NCBI RefSeq assembly: GCF_020873875.1
Contig: NZ_JAHWGU010000007.1
Span: 1-64,000, forward strand
Reading direction: 5' to 3'
From: Actinoplanes sp. DH11
Lineage (GTDB): Bacteria > Actinomycetota > Actinomycetes > Mycobacteriales > Micromonosporaceae
DNA length: 64,000 bases
A model generated the notes under the pieces. It worked only from the letters and a program-made list of their open reading frames with translations. It did no database searches and was not told where the DNA came from. Each line of letters opens with the position of its first letter. Position 1 is the first letter of the stretch. A program made the position numbers and the translations under genes. This document shows positions 26,708 to 36,331 of the stretch, piece by piece.

Positions 26708-26821
26708 ACGATCGCTCCCACCCCGTCGAGTGGTTGACAACGCGTTTCGGCTGGTGAACGTGACAGGCCAGGAGAACCACGACGCTTGCTATCGAATGTA
26801 TTCCTATCGGCAAATACCACC

Positions 26822-28114
26822 GTGACCGATGCACGGCCGCTCTCGGCCGGCGGCCGTACCGGTTATGCTCGGTCGGGCTCGTCTGCGGCCGACAGCGACC
26901 CTGGGGCGGAGGTGAGAGTGGCCGACCTGCTGCGGCTGCTCAGCCGGCTGTTGGCCGTCGCTCATCAGGCCCGCCCCGAAGACGTGCCGGCCTTGGTCAT
27001 GCAGCTGGCGCCGTTGATCGATGCCCGCGAGATGGTTGTCTACCTGGTCGACTACGACCAGCGGCAGCTGCTGCCGCTGCGCGGCCACGGTGCTCCGGCT
27101 CGCGACCCGATCGCCATCGATGGCACCCTGCCCGGGCGCGCGTTCGCGCTGACCCACACCTATGAGACCAGCGACGCTCAGCGCCGGCTGTGGGTGCCGC
27201 TGCTCGACGGCACCGAGCGTCTCGGCCTGCTGGAAGTCGTCACCGACGCCGGTTCCGAGCAGTACCGCCAGCACCTGTCGACGGTGGCGAGCCTGCTGGC
27301 CGAGCTGATCATGACGCGGCGCGCCTACGGCGACGCGATCGAGCTGACCCGCCGCCGCATGCCCATGCAACTGGCCGCGGAAGTGCTGTGGAACCTGCTT
27401 CCACCACTGACCTTCATCGGCCGCGACGTCGCCATCGCGGCGGTGCTGGAACCCTGCTACGACGTCGGCGGAGACGCCTTCGACTACGCCGTCAACGGCG
27501 ACGTCCTGCATGTGGCGATCTTCGACGCCGCCGGTCACGGCATCGACGCCAGCACCGTGACCTCGCTGGCCATCAACGCCTACCGTAACGCCCGCCGCTG
27601 CGGGCAGGACCTGGCCGACACCTACCGCAGCATCGACAACTGGATCGCGCTCAAGCACCCGCACACGTTCGTCACCGCCGCCTTGCTGGAACTCGACGCG
27701 TCCACCGGCACACTACGGCGTATCTCCGCCGGACACCCCGCAGAGCTGCTGCTGCGCGACGGCAAGCTGGTCAAGGAACTTTCCGCCCCCACCGCACTCC
27801 CGCTGGGACTGGCCCGCAGATATCGGCGCGAGCCCACCGTGGTGCAGGAGTCGCTGCAACCCGGAGACCAGATCCTGCTCTACAGCGACGGCGTCATCGA
27901 GGCACGCACCGCCGACGGCGACTTCTTCAGCGTCACCCGGCTCGTCGAGTTCCTCACCCGCGCCCTGGCCGACCGGCTACCCGCGCCGGAGACCATGCGC
28001 CGGCTCGTACACGCCATCCTCGAACACCAACACGAACAACTGCAGGACGACGCGACCGCCGTACTGGTCGAATGGCGGCCCACCGCGGCCCCGACCGCCA
28101 ACCCGCTAGCCTGA
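26822..28114 (+). CDS. GAF-SpoIIE/PP2C serine phosphatase
   Basis: A protein of about 430 residues. The N-terminal half is a GAF-like sensor (LLRLLSRLLAVAHQARPED, then MVVYLVDYDQRQLLPLRG, RLWVPLLDGTERLGLLEVV). The C-terminal half is a SpoIIE phosphatase with metal-binding acids (CYDVGGDAFDYAV, IFDAAGHG, LLYSDGVIEAR, LQDDATAVL). It is a close paralogue of the protein at 38818-40065, sharing EPCYDVGGDAFDYA and the domain order. It would dephosphorylate a STAS partner in response to a ligand. The GTG at 26822 or the ATG at 26786 is the start. Confidence 0.9.
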   Translation: MTDARPLSAGGRTGYARSGSSAADSDPGAEVRVADLLRLLSRLLAVAHQARPEDVPALVMQLAPLIDAREMVVYLVDYDQRQLLPLRGHGAPARDPIAIDGTLPGRAFALTHTYETSDAQRRLWVPLLDGTERLGLLEVVTDAGSEQYRQHLSTVASLLAELIMTRRAYGDAIELTRRRMPMQLAAEVLWNLLPPLTFIGRDVAIAAVLEPCYDVGGDAFDYAVNGDVLHVAIFDAAGHGIDASTVTSLAINAYRNARRCGQDLADTYRSIDNWIALKHPHTFVTAALLELDASTGTLRRISAGHPAELLLRDGKLVKELSAPTALPLGLARRYRREPTVVQESLQPGDQILLYSDGVIEARTADGDFFSVTRLVEFLTRALADRLPAPETMRRLVHAILEHQHEQLQDDATAVLVEWRPTAAPTANPLA

Positions 28115-28231
28115 CCTCCGCGAAGGGCGTCTGCTTTGATCGCCGTATCACCGGTAACCCGGCCGGCCGGCGTCACGTGCGCGGTCGCGTCAGGCAACTC
28201 CGAGACGGCCCGGCCCCAGTAGTCGCCGTCG

Positions 28232-29236
28232 CTACGGCGCCGGGGCCAGCATGATCTGATGCGGGAAGTGCAGCCGGACCGAGGACCGGCCCGGTACGGA
28301 GAAGACCGTGACCACGTCGGCCAACTGCCGGGCCAGCCACAACCCGCGCCCACCCGCGACCGGAGCCAGCGGATCGGGGCGACGAAAGCCCGCCGACGCG
28401 GGAATGGTCTCGGCGCCGGCATCGTCGCACTGCACGATGAGCGTGCCGCGCTCATGCCAGGCCCGGACCCGGACCGGCGGGCCGCCGTAACGCAGCCCGT
28501 TGGTGGCCACCTCGACCACGGCCACTACAAGATCTTCCAGCGCTTCCCCGGCGAACCGGTGGCTGGCCGCCCAGCCACCCACGGTCGACCGCAGTTGGCT
28601 GAGCGCGTCGACCGCAACGACGGTGACGTCGTGATCGACGTCTGCTGGCGGCGGCCGCATCGGCACGTCCTGGTGGTCACGCAGGTAACGCTCCGGGGCG
28701 AGGTAGGACTTCGAGGGGATGCGTCCGGCCGCGGTGAGCTCGTAGGCGTGTGTCGCGCGGGCCCCGGCCATGACTGCGTCCGTATGGTGCCTGCTGTCCC
28801 AGACGCAGGTGACCGCTGAACCGCCCAGCGCGTACGTGTGGTTGCAGATCGACTCGTACGCCAGGTAGGCGGCGGCCCGATCAGCGCGCATGCCGTCATC
28901 CACGCCGCTGACCAGATCGGGCTCGGCGATCACATGCACCCGGCGGCCTGCCCGGTGCTTGTCGGCCAGATAGCGCCGGAACCCCTCGTAAGCGAACCCG
29001 AGCCGCTGATAGAACGCGCCCGGCTCGCCCCAGCTCACCGCCGCGGGAAGGGCACCGATCTTGCTGTCCAGCAGTGCCCGGGTACGGTCCCCGACGACCA
29101 CCAGCATCTCGTCGTAGACCTTCACCGAACGGTGCAGTTCCGACACCAGCAGGCTCAGGTCACTGTCAGTTCCGACGATCAGCGCCGTATGGGCGAACTG
29201 CGCCGCGCGTGGATCGGTCGCCTGGTCCACGGTCAT
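28232..29236 (-). CDS. MEDS sensor fused to RsbW-like ATPase
   Basis: A 334-residue fusion. The N-terminal part is a MEDS (DcmR-type sensory) domain (FAHTALIVGTDSDLSLLV, then EPGAFYQRLGFAYEGFRRYL, HVIAEPDLVSG). The C-terminal part is an HATPase_c domain (VVEVATNGLRYG, VQCDDAGAETIP, GGRGLWLARQLADVV). MEDS domains sense small organic molecules, so this is probably a ligand-controlled anti-sigma factor or kinase. A copy of its C-terminal end, broken, is found at 37022-37217. Confidence 0.88.
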   Translation of the reverse strand: MTVDQATDPRAAQFAHTALIVGTDSDLSLLVSELHRSVKVYDEMLVVVGDRTRALLDSKIGALPAAVSWGEPGAFYQRLGFAYEGFRRYLADKHRAGRRVHVIAEPDLVSGVDDGMRADRAAAYLAYESICNHTYALGGSAVTCVWDSRHHTDAVMAGARATHAYELTAAGRIPSKSYLAPERYLRDHQDVPMRPPPADVDHDVTVVAVDALSQLRSTVGGWAASHRFAGEALEDLVVAVVEVATNGLRYGGPPVRVRAWHERGTLIVQCDDAGAETIPASAGFRRPDPLAPVAGGRGLWLARQLADVVTVFSVPGRSSVRLHFPHQIMLAPAP

Positions 29237-29482
29237 CGCGGCACCGCCGCAGCCACCGCGTTCTCGGCGCCATCAGTCATCAGTCGGCACCTCTCCAGAC
29301 ATCTACAACCTGATCAAGTGTGCGCCGCCTCCGGCTCCGGCGCGTCTCACCGCAACAGCGCGACCAAGAGACACTCGGCATCGGTACCCTAACGGCTCGC
29401 GACTACACCGCTGCGCCGACCGCTCGTTCATCGCGTTCCCGGCTCGAGGCGCGAACGGGACGAACGGCCGGGGTGCCACGCT

Positions 29483-30499
29483 TCAAGCGGTATGCGCGAC
29501 GGCGACGCCGGCGTCGTCGCGGCGGGTGCCGGCGTCACGCAGCAGCGTGGCGGCGATGACCTGCGGGGCGTGGTCGAACAGGCCGGGATAGTCGGCGGGG
29601 CTCCAGCGGCTGGTGACGCCGTCGGAATGCAACACCACCGCTGCACCGCAGGCCAGGGGGTAGTCGTACTGGCGGATGAGGGGTGCGTTGTCACCGGCCG
29701 TGCCGGGTAACGAGACCATGCTCCGGCGCGTGCCGTCGGGCCCGACGACGACGCCGGCGATGTCGCCCAGCCCGGCATACCGCACCAGGGCCGCGGCCGC
29801 GTCGAGTTCGGCAACGGCCAGCGCTGCCCCGCGGGTCTGCTCCAGCTCACGGTGCAGGCGGCGTACCAGGTCATCGGGTGCCTCGGCGGGTGCCTGGTGG
29901 AAGACACCGACAGCGCGCTGGGCGGCAGCGGCGGCGAGTGGTCCGTGGCCCAGGCCGTCGCACAGCAACACCTGCCGACGGCCGTCGACGCATCGAGCCG
30001 CCCAGGCGTCACCGCTGACGGTACCGCCGGAGATCGGACGGACCACTCCGCAGGCCCAGGACAGTTCAGGGGCCGAGGCCGGCCACACCTGAACGGCCAG
30101 CACCGTCCCTCGGCCTGGCAGTGAGTACACGTCGTACCAGCCGGACTGCCGGGCGATCGAACCCAACCCGATACCCAGCGTGCCGGCGGTGGAATGCCCG
30201 TCGCCGAAAGACCGCTGCACGTCAGCCATGCCGGGACCGTGGTCCGCAGCGATCAACTCGACACCCGCGTAGTGCTCGTTGCGCACCGGCCGGACCAGCA
30301 CGATGCCCTGCTCGGCGTGTTTGACCAGATTGCTGGTGATCTCGCTGGCCACGATCGCCAGATGAGCGATCCGCGTCGCAGGAAGCGCCACCTGTTCGGC
30401 GAGGCGTTCCGCGGTACGACGTACGGCAGCCGCGCTGGCAGCCGCTTCGACACGCAGCCACACACCGGCGTCCGGCACCCTGTTCTGCACATCTGCCAC
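29483..30499 (-). CDS. RsbT-like ATPase fused to RsbX-like phosphatase
   Basis: A 339-residue fusion. It has an N-terminal kinase-type HATPase (ASEITSNLVKHA, AADHGPGM, GTLGIGLGSIAR) with intact G1 and G2 glycines, and a C-terminal PP2C-type domain of the short RsbX kind (VLLCDGLGHG, AVVLHSDGVTSRW, RRDDAGVAV). In Bacillus, RsbT phosphorylates and RsbX resets the stressosome; having both on one chain gives an opposed kinase-phosphatase pair. The GTG at 30499 is a likely start but others upstream are open. Divergent from the MCP gene. Confidence 0.85.
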   Translation of the reverse strand: MADVQNRVPDAGVWLRVEAAASAAAVRRTAERLAEQVALPATRIAHLAIVASEITSNLVKHAEQGIVLVRPVRNEHYAGVELIAADHGPGMADVQRSFGDGHSTAGTLGIGLGSIARQSGWYDVYSLPGRGTVLAVQVWPASAPELSWACGVVRPISGGTVSGDAWAARCVDGRRQVLLCDGLGHGPLAAAAAQRAVGVFHQAPAEAPDDLVRRLHRELEQTRGAALAVAELDAAAALVRYAGLGDIAGVVVGPDGTRRSMVSLPGTAGDNAPLIRQYDYPLACGAAVVLHSDGVTSRWSPADYPGLFDHAPQVIAATLLRDAGTRRDDAGVAVAHTA

Positions 30500-30785
30500 C
30501 GAGACCCCAGTTCTGGCCGCCACCGGCCTCCGACGCCGCTGATACCCGCCACCGACACCGAGAACCCACAACCATGACTCAGCTGACATCCGGCACGGCC
30601 TGCACCTCACCTCGCGCTTCTGCGCGGTTGTCACCTCGTTCAGGAGACCACCCAAGCGACATCTGACCGATAAAATTGGATATGCGACTTTCGGTCATGC
30701 CCTGCTGTCAGCGCTGATCGTCGTACGGGCCGCCGGAGCAGCCAACGCCCCTGCCACTCGATCCGCACCGCTCAGGAGACCAGAC

Positions 30786-32264
30786 ATGAGCCGGCTCACC
30801 TTCGGCAACAAACTGGCCGGCGGCTTCGCACTGACCCTCGCCCTCACTTCGATCATGGCCGTCACCTCGGTCGCCGCGCTCACCCTGGTCGTCCGCGGCA
30901 ACAACACGGCGGTCACCGCGGCGACCGACGACCTGCTCGAGGCACAACGGCTGAGCACCGCGATGGAAGGCCGAGGATCCAGCGCCCGGGGATTCCTGAT
31001 CACCGGCAAGCCGACCGACCTGCAACACGCCCAGCAGGACCGCGACACCTTCCTCGACCAAGCAGCACGACTACGCGACAGCCTCGACGACCACTCGGCC
31101 GAACGACTGCTCAACGACGTCACCGCAGCCGAAACCCGATACACCACGGTGCTGGCACCCCTGCTGGAGAAGCGGCAGTCGATGCATGACCTGACACAGG
31201 TCAACCAACTGCTCACCACCGAACTGGTCGCCGCCCGCCAGGCCGTCCAGGACGCCAACGCCACCCTCGTCGACCGGATACGCGCCGAGGTCGAACTCGA
31301 CCGCGATCACGCCGCCACCCAAGCCGACCAGGCGATCATCGCCGTCACCGTCCTCGGTGCGCTCGCGCTCGCGAGCGGCGCGGTCATCGCCCGGCGCCTC
31401 AACCGGGCCCTGCGCCGTCAGGTCGGCACCGCGGTCGGGCACATTCAGAGCTCGTCGGCGCAACTGGAGACGGCAGCCGCCCAGCAGGCCACCGGCGGCC
31501 GTGATCAGGCCGCCGCCCTGGCCGAGATCACCACGACGATCAGCGAGTTGCTGATCACCTCACGCCAGATCGCCGACGGCGCCCACCGCGTCTCCAAGAC
31601 CGCCGAGGACACCGAGACCGCGGCCCGCCACGGCGACGCCACCATCAGCCAGACCCGCGCGTCCATCGCCGCCATCCGCACCCAGGTCGACGAGATCGTG
31701 CAACACATGCTCGCTCTCGGCGAGAAGTCCCAGCAGATCGGATCGGTGGTGCAACTGGTCGCCGAACTCGCCGAGCAGACCAACATCCTGGCCATCAACG
31801 CCACTATCGAGGCCACCGGCGCCGGCGAACAAGGCCGCCGCTTCGCCGTCGTCGCCGAAGAGATCCGCAAACTCGCCGACCGCACCGCCGCCTCCGCCAA
31901 ACAGATCCGTGTCCTCATCGACGAGATCCGCGCAGCGGTCAACACCACCGTCGTGTCCACCGAAGCCGGCGCACAGGCAGTCGACGCCGGCACCCGCAAC
32001 TTCGACGAAGCCACCACCGCCTTCCGCACCATCGCTCAGCTCGTCAGCACCACCAACGACGCCACCCGCGAGATCGAACTGTCCACCAAACAGCAGACCA
32101 CCGCCGTCGAACAGGTCAACGTCGCCGCCGCCGACACCGCCCGCGTATCCCGCGAAGGCGAAACGAGCGCCACCCAGACCAGACAGACCGCAGCCCACCT
32201 CGCCGCCCTCTCCAGCGACCTGCTGGCACTGGTCGGCACCGGCCGCGCCGGAAAAGCCGGCTGA
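30786..32264 (+). CDS. methyl-accepting chemotaxis protein lacking HAMP
   Basis: A 492-residue receptor. TM1 is near 11-35 ([23 protein letters not shown]). A helical CHASE3-like input region spans about 36-175 ([20 protein letters not shown]) and TM2 lies near 180-200 ([20 protein letters not shown]). The cytoplasmic signalling hairpin follows with the conserved tip [39 protein letters not shown] normal HAMP is not evident: TM2 runs almost directly into the coiled coil. ATG with AGGAGACC upstream. It sits among partner-switching genes, so it may signal to them or to flagella; the CheW at 45150 is outside the att repeats. Confidence 0.9.
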   Translation: MSRLTFGNKLAGGFALTLALTSIMAVTSVAALTLVVRGNNTAVTAATDDLLEAQRLSTAMEGRGSSARGFLITGKPTDLQHAQQDRDTFLDQAARLRDSLDDHSAERLLNDVTAAETRYTTVLAPLLEKRQSMHDLTQVNQLLTTELVAARQAVQDANATLVDRIRAEVELDRDHAATQADQAIIAVTVLGALALASGAVIARRLNRALRRQVGTAVGHIQSSSAQLETAAAQQATGGRDQAAALAEITTTISELLITSRQIADGAHRVSKTAEDTETAARHGDATISQTRASIAAIRTQVDEIVQHMLALGEKSQQIGSVVQLVAELAEQTNILAINATIEATGAGEQGRRFAVVAEEIRKLADRTAASAKQIRVLIDEIRAAVNTTVVSTEAGAQAVDAGTRNFDEATTAFRTIAQLVSTTNDATREIELSTKQQTTAVEQVNVAAADTARVSREGETSATQTRQTAAHLAALSSDLLALVGTGRAGKAG

Positions 32265-32391
32265 GCCCGCACGACCAGGCGTGGCGATCAGCTCAGCACG
32301 CAGCGCGAGAGTCTTGGGCTCAGCGGGTCAGTCGCAACTCAGCCGGGTGTCGACAACCGTCATCGGCGGCGCTGCCTGAGGACCGGCCCCC

Positions 32392-32590
32392 TCAGGAGGC
32401 CGGCGTGATGCTGTCGGCTGGCCGCAGAGGGAGGGTGATTGTCACAAGGGTGCCGGCTCCCGCGCTGCTGCAAACGGTGACATTTCCGTCATGGGCGTCG
32501 ATGACCGACTTGACGAGGCTCAAGCCCAGTCCAACGCCTTGGACTTCGCGTTGTTCGGCTGCTTGGCCGCGGCGAACCGGCTGGAACAGC
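32392..32590 (-). pseudogene. histidine kinase C-terminal fragment
   Basis: The minus strand reads LFQPVRRGQAAEQREVQGVG, LGLSLVKSVIDAHDGNV and SSAGAGTLVTITLPLRP before a TGA at 32392. This is the G1/G2 end of a two-component kinase ATPase domain. No N-box, His or sensor part exists upstream, so only the tail survives. Confidence 0.75.
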
Positions 32591-32823
32591 TGTGTGCTGT
32601 CCTCAGCCCCACAACCGATCCGGTGTCGCAGGATGTCCGTGGAGGCAACGACCTATCGGCCCGCGACCAATGTTGCAGCGCAACCGGCGTCTCTGCGGTG
32701 CTGAGTGCTTCGGGGCTCGTGCGGGGATAGATTGGTCGGTGCGATTACAGGTCCAGACCCCGCCCGCACATCGTCGACATGCCAGTCCATGTCTGGTGTC
32801 GCCACGGCGTTCAGGGGGTTGCG

Positions 32824-33198
32824 ATGAGCTGGTCAGCGATCAAGATGCAAACCGGCGACCGAGTCGTACGAGTGGATCTGATCGGTGACGTGCGCAGCCC
32901 GGCGGCGCCCGCACTGGGGTCGATCCTCGTCCAGGTCGTGGGCACGGGCCTGCTTGATGAGCTGGTGGTGGGCTTGCACGCGGTGTCGGGTTTCGACGTG
33001 GCAGCGGTGAGCGCGTTGATGGCGGGCTACGGTGCCGCCGTCGAGCACGGTACGTCGTATCGCGTCGTCGGCGCTCACGGCCGGGTACGTCACGTGCTGC
33101 AGCGCACCGGCATGTCGGATGTCCTGGCCGACAGCGACGATCTCGGGGCGTTGATACTGGCAGTGCTGCTACGTCCCGCCGTCACCCGATTCCGGTGA
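32824..33198 (+). CDS. STAS-like domain protein
   Basis: A 124-residue protein with STAS-like order: GDRVVRVDLIGDVRSPAAP, a central strand-helix LVVGLHAVSGFDVAAVSALMAGY where the phospho-site loop would be, then YRVVGAHGRVRHVLQRTGM. The usual DSSG/DST motif is replaced by SGFDVAAV, so it may not be phosphorylated. Starts at ATG 32824 with GGGGGTTG upstream. A possible regulator partner for the nearby anti-sigma ATPases. Confidence 0.65.
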   Translation: MSWSAIKMQTGDRVVRVDLIGDVRSPAAPALGSILVQVVGTGLLDELVVGLHAVSGFDVAAVSALMAGYGAAVEHGTSYRVVGAHGRVRHVLQRTGMSDVLADSDDLGALILAVLLRPAVTRFR

Positions 33199-33301
33199 GC
33201 CATCTCGGCTGGCGGGCATGCAGGTTCGTTGGCCACCCGTCACAACCTCGCCCCCGGCCGGACCGGCTGGCATAGACCGCCAGGCACAGAGATCGACGCA
33301 G

Positions 33302-33326
33302 GTGTGAGGTCACAGGCAGGGGGTAG
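33302..33326 (+). promoter_or_regulatory. possible SigB-type promoter
   Basis: GTGT (33302-33305), 15 bases, GGGTAG (33321-33326), matching GNNT-N14/16-GGGTA. It lies 71 bases before the start of the two-helix membrane protein at 33397. Confidence 0.45.
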
Positions 33327-33396
33327 TCCATGCGCGGCGTCAACGGGGACGTCCACGACATCCCACCGCAACGATGACCTTTCAGGAGCTGACCAG

Positions 33397-33696
33397 ATGG
33401 CTACGTCCACCCGCGAGAACCATGACACCGCCCACGCGGCGCGCACTCGGTCGCGGGGCGAGGAGACCAAGCCCTCGTTCAAGACCACCGAGCTCATCGT
33501 CTACGTGCTCGCCGTCATCGGCGTGCTGATCGCCTCCAACATGGTCGGCGACGGCGCCGCCAACAACGGCACCGACTACTTCGCCGCCGACAAGGCCTGG
33601 TGGTACATCACCCTGCTCACCATCGGCTACATGATCAGCCGGGGCCTGGCCAAGGCCGGCAGCCGCAGCAACGACCACGACCCCCGCACCCACTGA
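33397..33696 (+). CDS. small two-helix membrane protein
   Basis: A 99-residue protein with a charged N-terminus (about 30 residues) and two hydrophobic helices (LIVYVLAVIGVLIASNMVG near 35-53 and WWYITLLTIGYMISRGLA near 68-85). CAGGAG precedes the ATG. It looks like conserved actinobacterial small membrane proteins of unknown function. The SigB-like promoter upstream suggests stress induction (inference). Confidence 0.7.
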   Translation: MATSTRENHDTAHAARTRSRGEETKPSFKTTELIVYVLAVIGVLIASNMVGDGAANNGTDYFAADKAWWYITLLTIGYMISRGLAKAGSRSNDHDPRTH

Positions 33697-33970
33697 TCTC
33701 CCGAAGCCTTGAACGGTCCTGGTAGACCGGCCGGTCCCTCGACACGGTCGGCCTACCAGGGCATGTGCGGGCGTCGACACCGAAGGGCGTTCCGGCCCGC
33801 GATGGATGATCCGTGCCACCGGAGCGCTCTTCGCCGACACCACCAACTGCACTAATACCTCGCCGTGTCCCTCGAACGGGCGAACCCCAACCCCGGCCTC
33901 ACGCCGTCACGCTCAAGGAAGCGCATCGATGGCGAAAGGGACACGGTGATGGCGGGTACGGGAAAGACCT

Positions 33971-34330
33971 TCAAACGATGCGGCGGCGCCCGCCCTGCAG
34001 GACGACCTCGAGGCCGGTGGGGAGGTCACCGGAGAGCCCGAGGTTGGCGGCCAGCTGCCCGCCGGTACCGGCGGGCAGCTGGCCAGCGCCACGTCGGAGC
34101 CAGCGAGGGCGGTCACGCAGCCATCACGGTGCCGTCGCCACCGCAGGCGAGGACGAGTTCGGCGCCGTCGCGGACCGCCTGGCGGGCCTGGCCGGCGCCG
34201 GGGGCGTCGCCGGTCGTCTCGAGCCACATCGGCTCCGGCCAGCCCTTGGCGGTGAGGGCATCGGTGACGGTACGGCGCAGCACGCCGAGGTCGGGCACTT
34301 TCACCGAGTTCACGACAACGGCTGATCGTA
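33971..34330 (-). pseudogene. diacylglycerol-kinase-like fragment with two frameshifts
   Basis: On the minus strand the pieces read VVVNSVKVPDLGVLRR, ELVLACGGDGTVMAA (the kinase glycine loop), VTALAGSDVALA and QLPAGTGGQLAANLGLSGDLP, ending GGRRRIV then TGA. These follow the diacylglycerol/lipid kinase N-terminal domain in order but need one base restored near 34115 and another near 34085. Nothing beyond RRRIV is present, so the catalytic domain is also truncated. Confidence 0.72.
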
Positions 34331-34458
34331 GGGACCGGTAACGGTCATGACATCCACGGGAGAGTCCCTTTCCGTGCAGAAAACCGCCGCCGCCAGCCCA
34401 GTCCGGGGTCGGCGGCGGCCGTCAGCATTCGTCAGGCATCGGAGTGGTCACGGCTTGC

Positions 34459-35055
34459 TTACTTCGCCTCGGCACGGCGGGCGGCATCCCGAATCAGGTC
34501 ACGGGCCCGGTCCGCGACAGCGAGTTCAGGGCCGGCGACGATGTTCGCTGTCGCCGATTCGATCCCCGGGTGGGGTCGTGTCGGTGCGGCGGCTTCCGCG
34601 GCTCGTACCACTCCAGCGAGTCGGCGTAACTGGTCCGCCGGCACTTTCGCGCGCAGCTGCGGGAACTCGTAGCGCTCCTCGTACCGCGCGTGGGTGAGCA
34701 CGGCGTTGCGCAGCAGAAGCAGCGAGGCCTCGAAACCGTCACTGCCGGCGCCGGCCTCGAGCAGCGTTCTGAGCATCTCCTTGGCCTGGCGTTCCTCTTC
34801 GAGCCGGTCATCGACGATGCCGTCGCTGTCACCGAGGGTCCGGCTCAGCGGGTGTACGACTTCCTCCTCGGCCGTCTCGTGCACCGCGAGCAGCCGTACC
34901 AGATCGTCGAACGCCTGTTGTCTTTCCTTGCCCGAGGCGCCGATGACGAGCAGGAACTGTTCCTCGATACGGGCGTGCTGGGTCAGTAGCAGGTCGACCA
35001 CGTCGACGTCGGCGCCTTCGGGCAGTGCGGTGTCGGCAGTCCGCGGGTCAGGCAC
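34459..35055 (-). CDS. hemerythrin HHE-domain protein
   Basis: A 198-residue protein with one HHE cation-binding domain: DLLLTQHARIEEQFLLVIG, LLAVHETAEEEVVHPLSR, then NAVLTHARYEERYEFPQLR. The three His/Glu helices could hold a diiron centre that binds oxygen or reactive species. The GTG at 35055 lies within the last bases of the ferritin-like gene (8-base overlap), so the two are co-translated. Likely part of an oxidative-stress response. Confidence 0.85.
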   Translation of the reverse strand: MPDPRTADTALPEGADVDVVDLLLTQHARIEEQFLLVIGASGKERQQAFDDLVRLLAVHETAEEEVVHPLSRTLGDSDGIVDDRLEEERQAKEMLRTLLEAGAGSDGFEASLLLLRNAVLTHARYEERYEFPQLRAKVPADQLRRLAGVVRAAEAAAPTRPHPGIESATANIVAGPELAVADRARDLIRDAARRAEAK

Positions 35056-36265
35056 GGCGAGAGCCTTCCTGCGCGCGCAGCGACTCGACGGGGTGCGGGC
35101 CCTCGGTTTCCAGCCGGTACTCGTCACCGAACATCTGGCGATGGGCGTCGATGACGACCTCACTCGGTGGCTTCTGGGCGCCGTGGATGGCCTCCTGCAT
35201 CTGCTCGAAGCGCTCGTGCGCTTCCCGCACGTAGCCGGCGCCGAGTTTGGTCAGATCGATCTGGGTGGCGAGCAGGTGGCGCAGGTACTCCTTGTTCGGC
35301 TCGAACATCAACGGCTCCGGCAGGCCGGTGTCGCCGACGATCTGCTCGGGCTCCCGGCCGTCGTGACGGCGCAGCAGGTCGGCGGCCTGCTGCAGGTGGG
35401 CGAGTTCCATCTGCAGGTGCAGCTCCCAGACGGCCTTGATGCGCGGATCGCTCTCCTGCTCCATGAACGACCAGTACAGCCAGCACTCGTTGTACTCGTG
35501 GGTGACCAGCCGCTCCCACCACGTCTCCCCCGGGTCGACCAGGGACTCGTAATGGGTCACGTGCTCCTGCTCGATGAGGCTGATCTCCTGGTACAGCTGG
35601 CGGGCGATCGGCTCCATGTACTGCGGGCCGGTGTTCATGTAATAGAGCATCACCTGCTGTTCGGCGGACAGGATCGTCAGCGCGTGCAGCTTCGAGCGTG
35701 GGTCGACGGCATCTTTGTCGTACGGGTCGTTGACGTTGTCGTACGGGTGCCGGAACTCGGCGACCGTCGGGCGGCCCGGCATCACCTCGGTGACCCCGGC
35801 GACGATCTTCTCCGCCTTACGGCGTTCGACCATCTCGTACAGATTGGCGTAACGGTACAGGTGGTCGAAGTCCTCCAGGACACCGAATTCGTACGCCTGC
35901 TTCAGGTACGGGTCGGGTTCGTGCCGGGCCACCCACGCCGTCAGGTCGACCGCCACCTGCTCGTAGCCCAGCGTCGTCTCGAGCACGCTCGCCAGCCCAG
36001 GCAGCAGCCAGTTGACCACCCGCTGCTGCTGGCTCTCCACGAACCGGGTGTAGGCCAACTGCCGCTTGACGTCGGGGTCGGGGCAGACCCGGGCGAACTG
36101 GTGCGAGAACATGATCGCCTCGGCCTCGATACCGTTCATCGTGATGATCCGGCACCGCGTGTACGGGTCGACCGCTTCCGGATCGATCGGCTCGACGTTC
36201 AATTCGCGCCAGTTCCGGATCTGCTGATCCAGTGGGATCCCTTTATGATCAAGCGGATTGAACAT
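35048..36265 (-). CDS. ferritin-like diiron protein
   Basis: A 405-residue helical protein that I place in the ferritin-like group. It has repeated E-x(2)-H and E-x-(E/H) signatures in long helices (ISLIEQEHVTHYESLV, THEYNECWLYWSFMEQES, ELHLQMELAHLQQAADLL), consistent with a four-helix metal-binding bundle. No secretion signal. The ATG at 36265 follows GAGGGAG. The open frame extends further upstream but that part is antisense to the hemerythrin gene at 36384. A SigB-type promoter lies at 36304-36327 on this strand. It forms an operon with the HHE protein. Exact substrate unknown. Confidence 0.78.
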   Translation of the reverse strand: MFNPLDHKGIPLDQQIRNWRELNVEPIDPEAVDPYTRCRIITMNGIEAEAIMFSHQFARVCPDPDVKRQLAYTRFVESQQQRVVNWLLPGLASVLETTLGYEQVAVDLTAWVARHEPDPYLKQAYEFGVLEDFDHLYRYANLYEMVERRKAEKIVAGVTEVMPGRPTVAEFRHPYDNVNDPYDKDAVDPRSKLHALTILSAEQQVMLYYMNTGPQYMEPIARQLYQEISLIEQEHVTHYESLVDPGETWWERLVTHEYNECWLYWSFMEQESDPRIKAVWELHLQMELAHLQQAADLLRRHDGREPEQIVGDTGLPEPLMFEPNKEYLRHLLATQIDLTKLGAGYVREAHERFEQMQEAIHGAQKPPSEVVIDAHRQMFGDEYRLETEGPHPVESLRAQEGSRRA

Positions 36266-36303
36266 CGACACTCCCTCGATCGAACCGAACGGCCGTTCCC
36301 TGC

Positions 36304-36327
36304 CTACCCCGCGCGACTCGCCCGAAC
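36304..36327 (-). promoter_or_regulatory. SigB-type promoter, leftward
   Basis: On the minus strand GTTC (36327-36324), 14 bases, GGGTAG (36309-36304). It is a good match to the actinobacterial SigB/SigF consensus and lies 39 bases before the ferritin-like start, back to back with a matching rightward promoter. Confidence 0.65.
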
Positions 36328-36331
36328 CCCG

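Noticed and set aside
30664..30697. Inverted repeat TGACCGA/TCGGTCA upstream of the MCP gene
   Set aside because: Seven-base arms 20 bases apart are weak and could be chance; not called as an operator.
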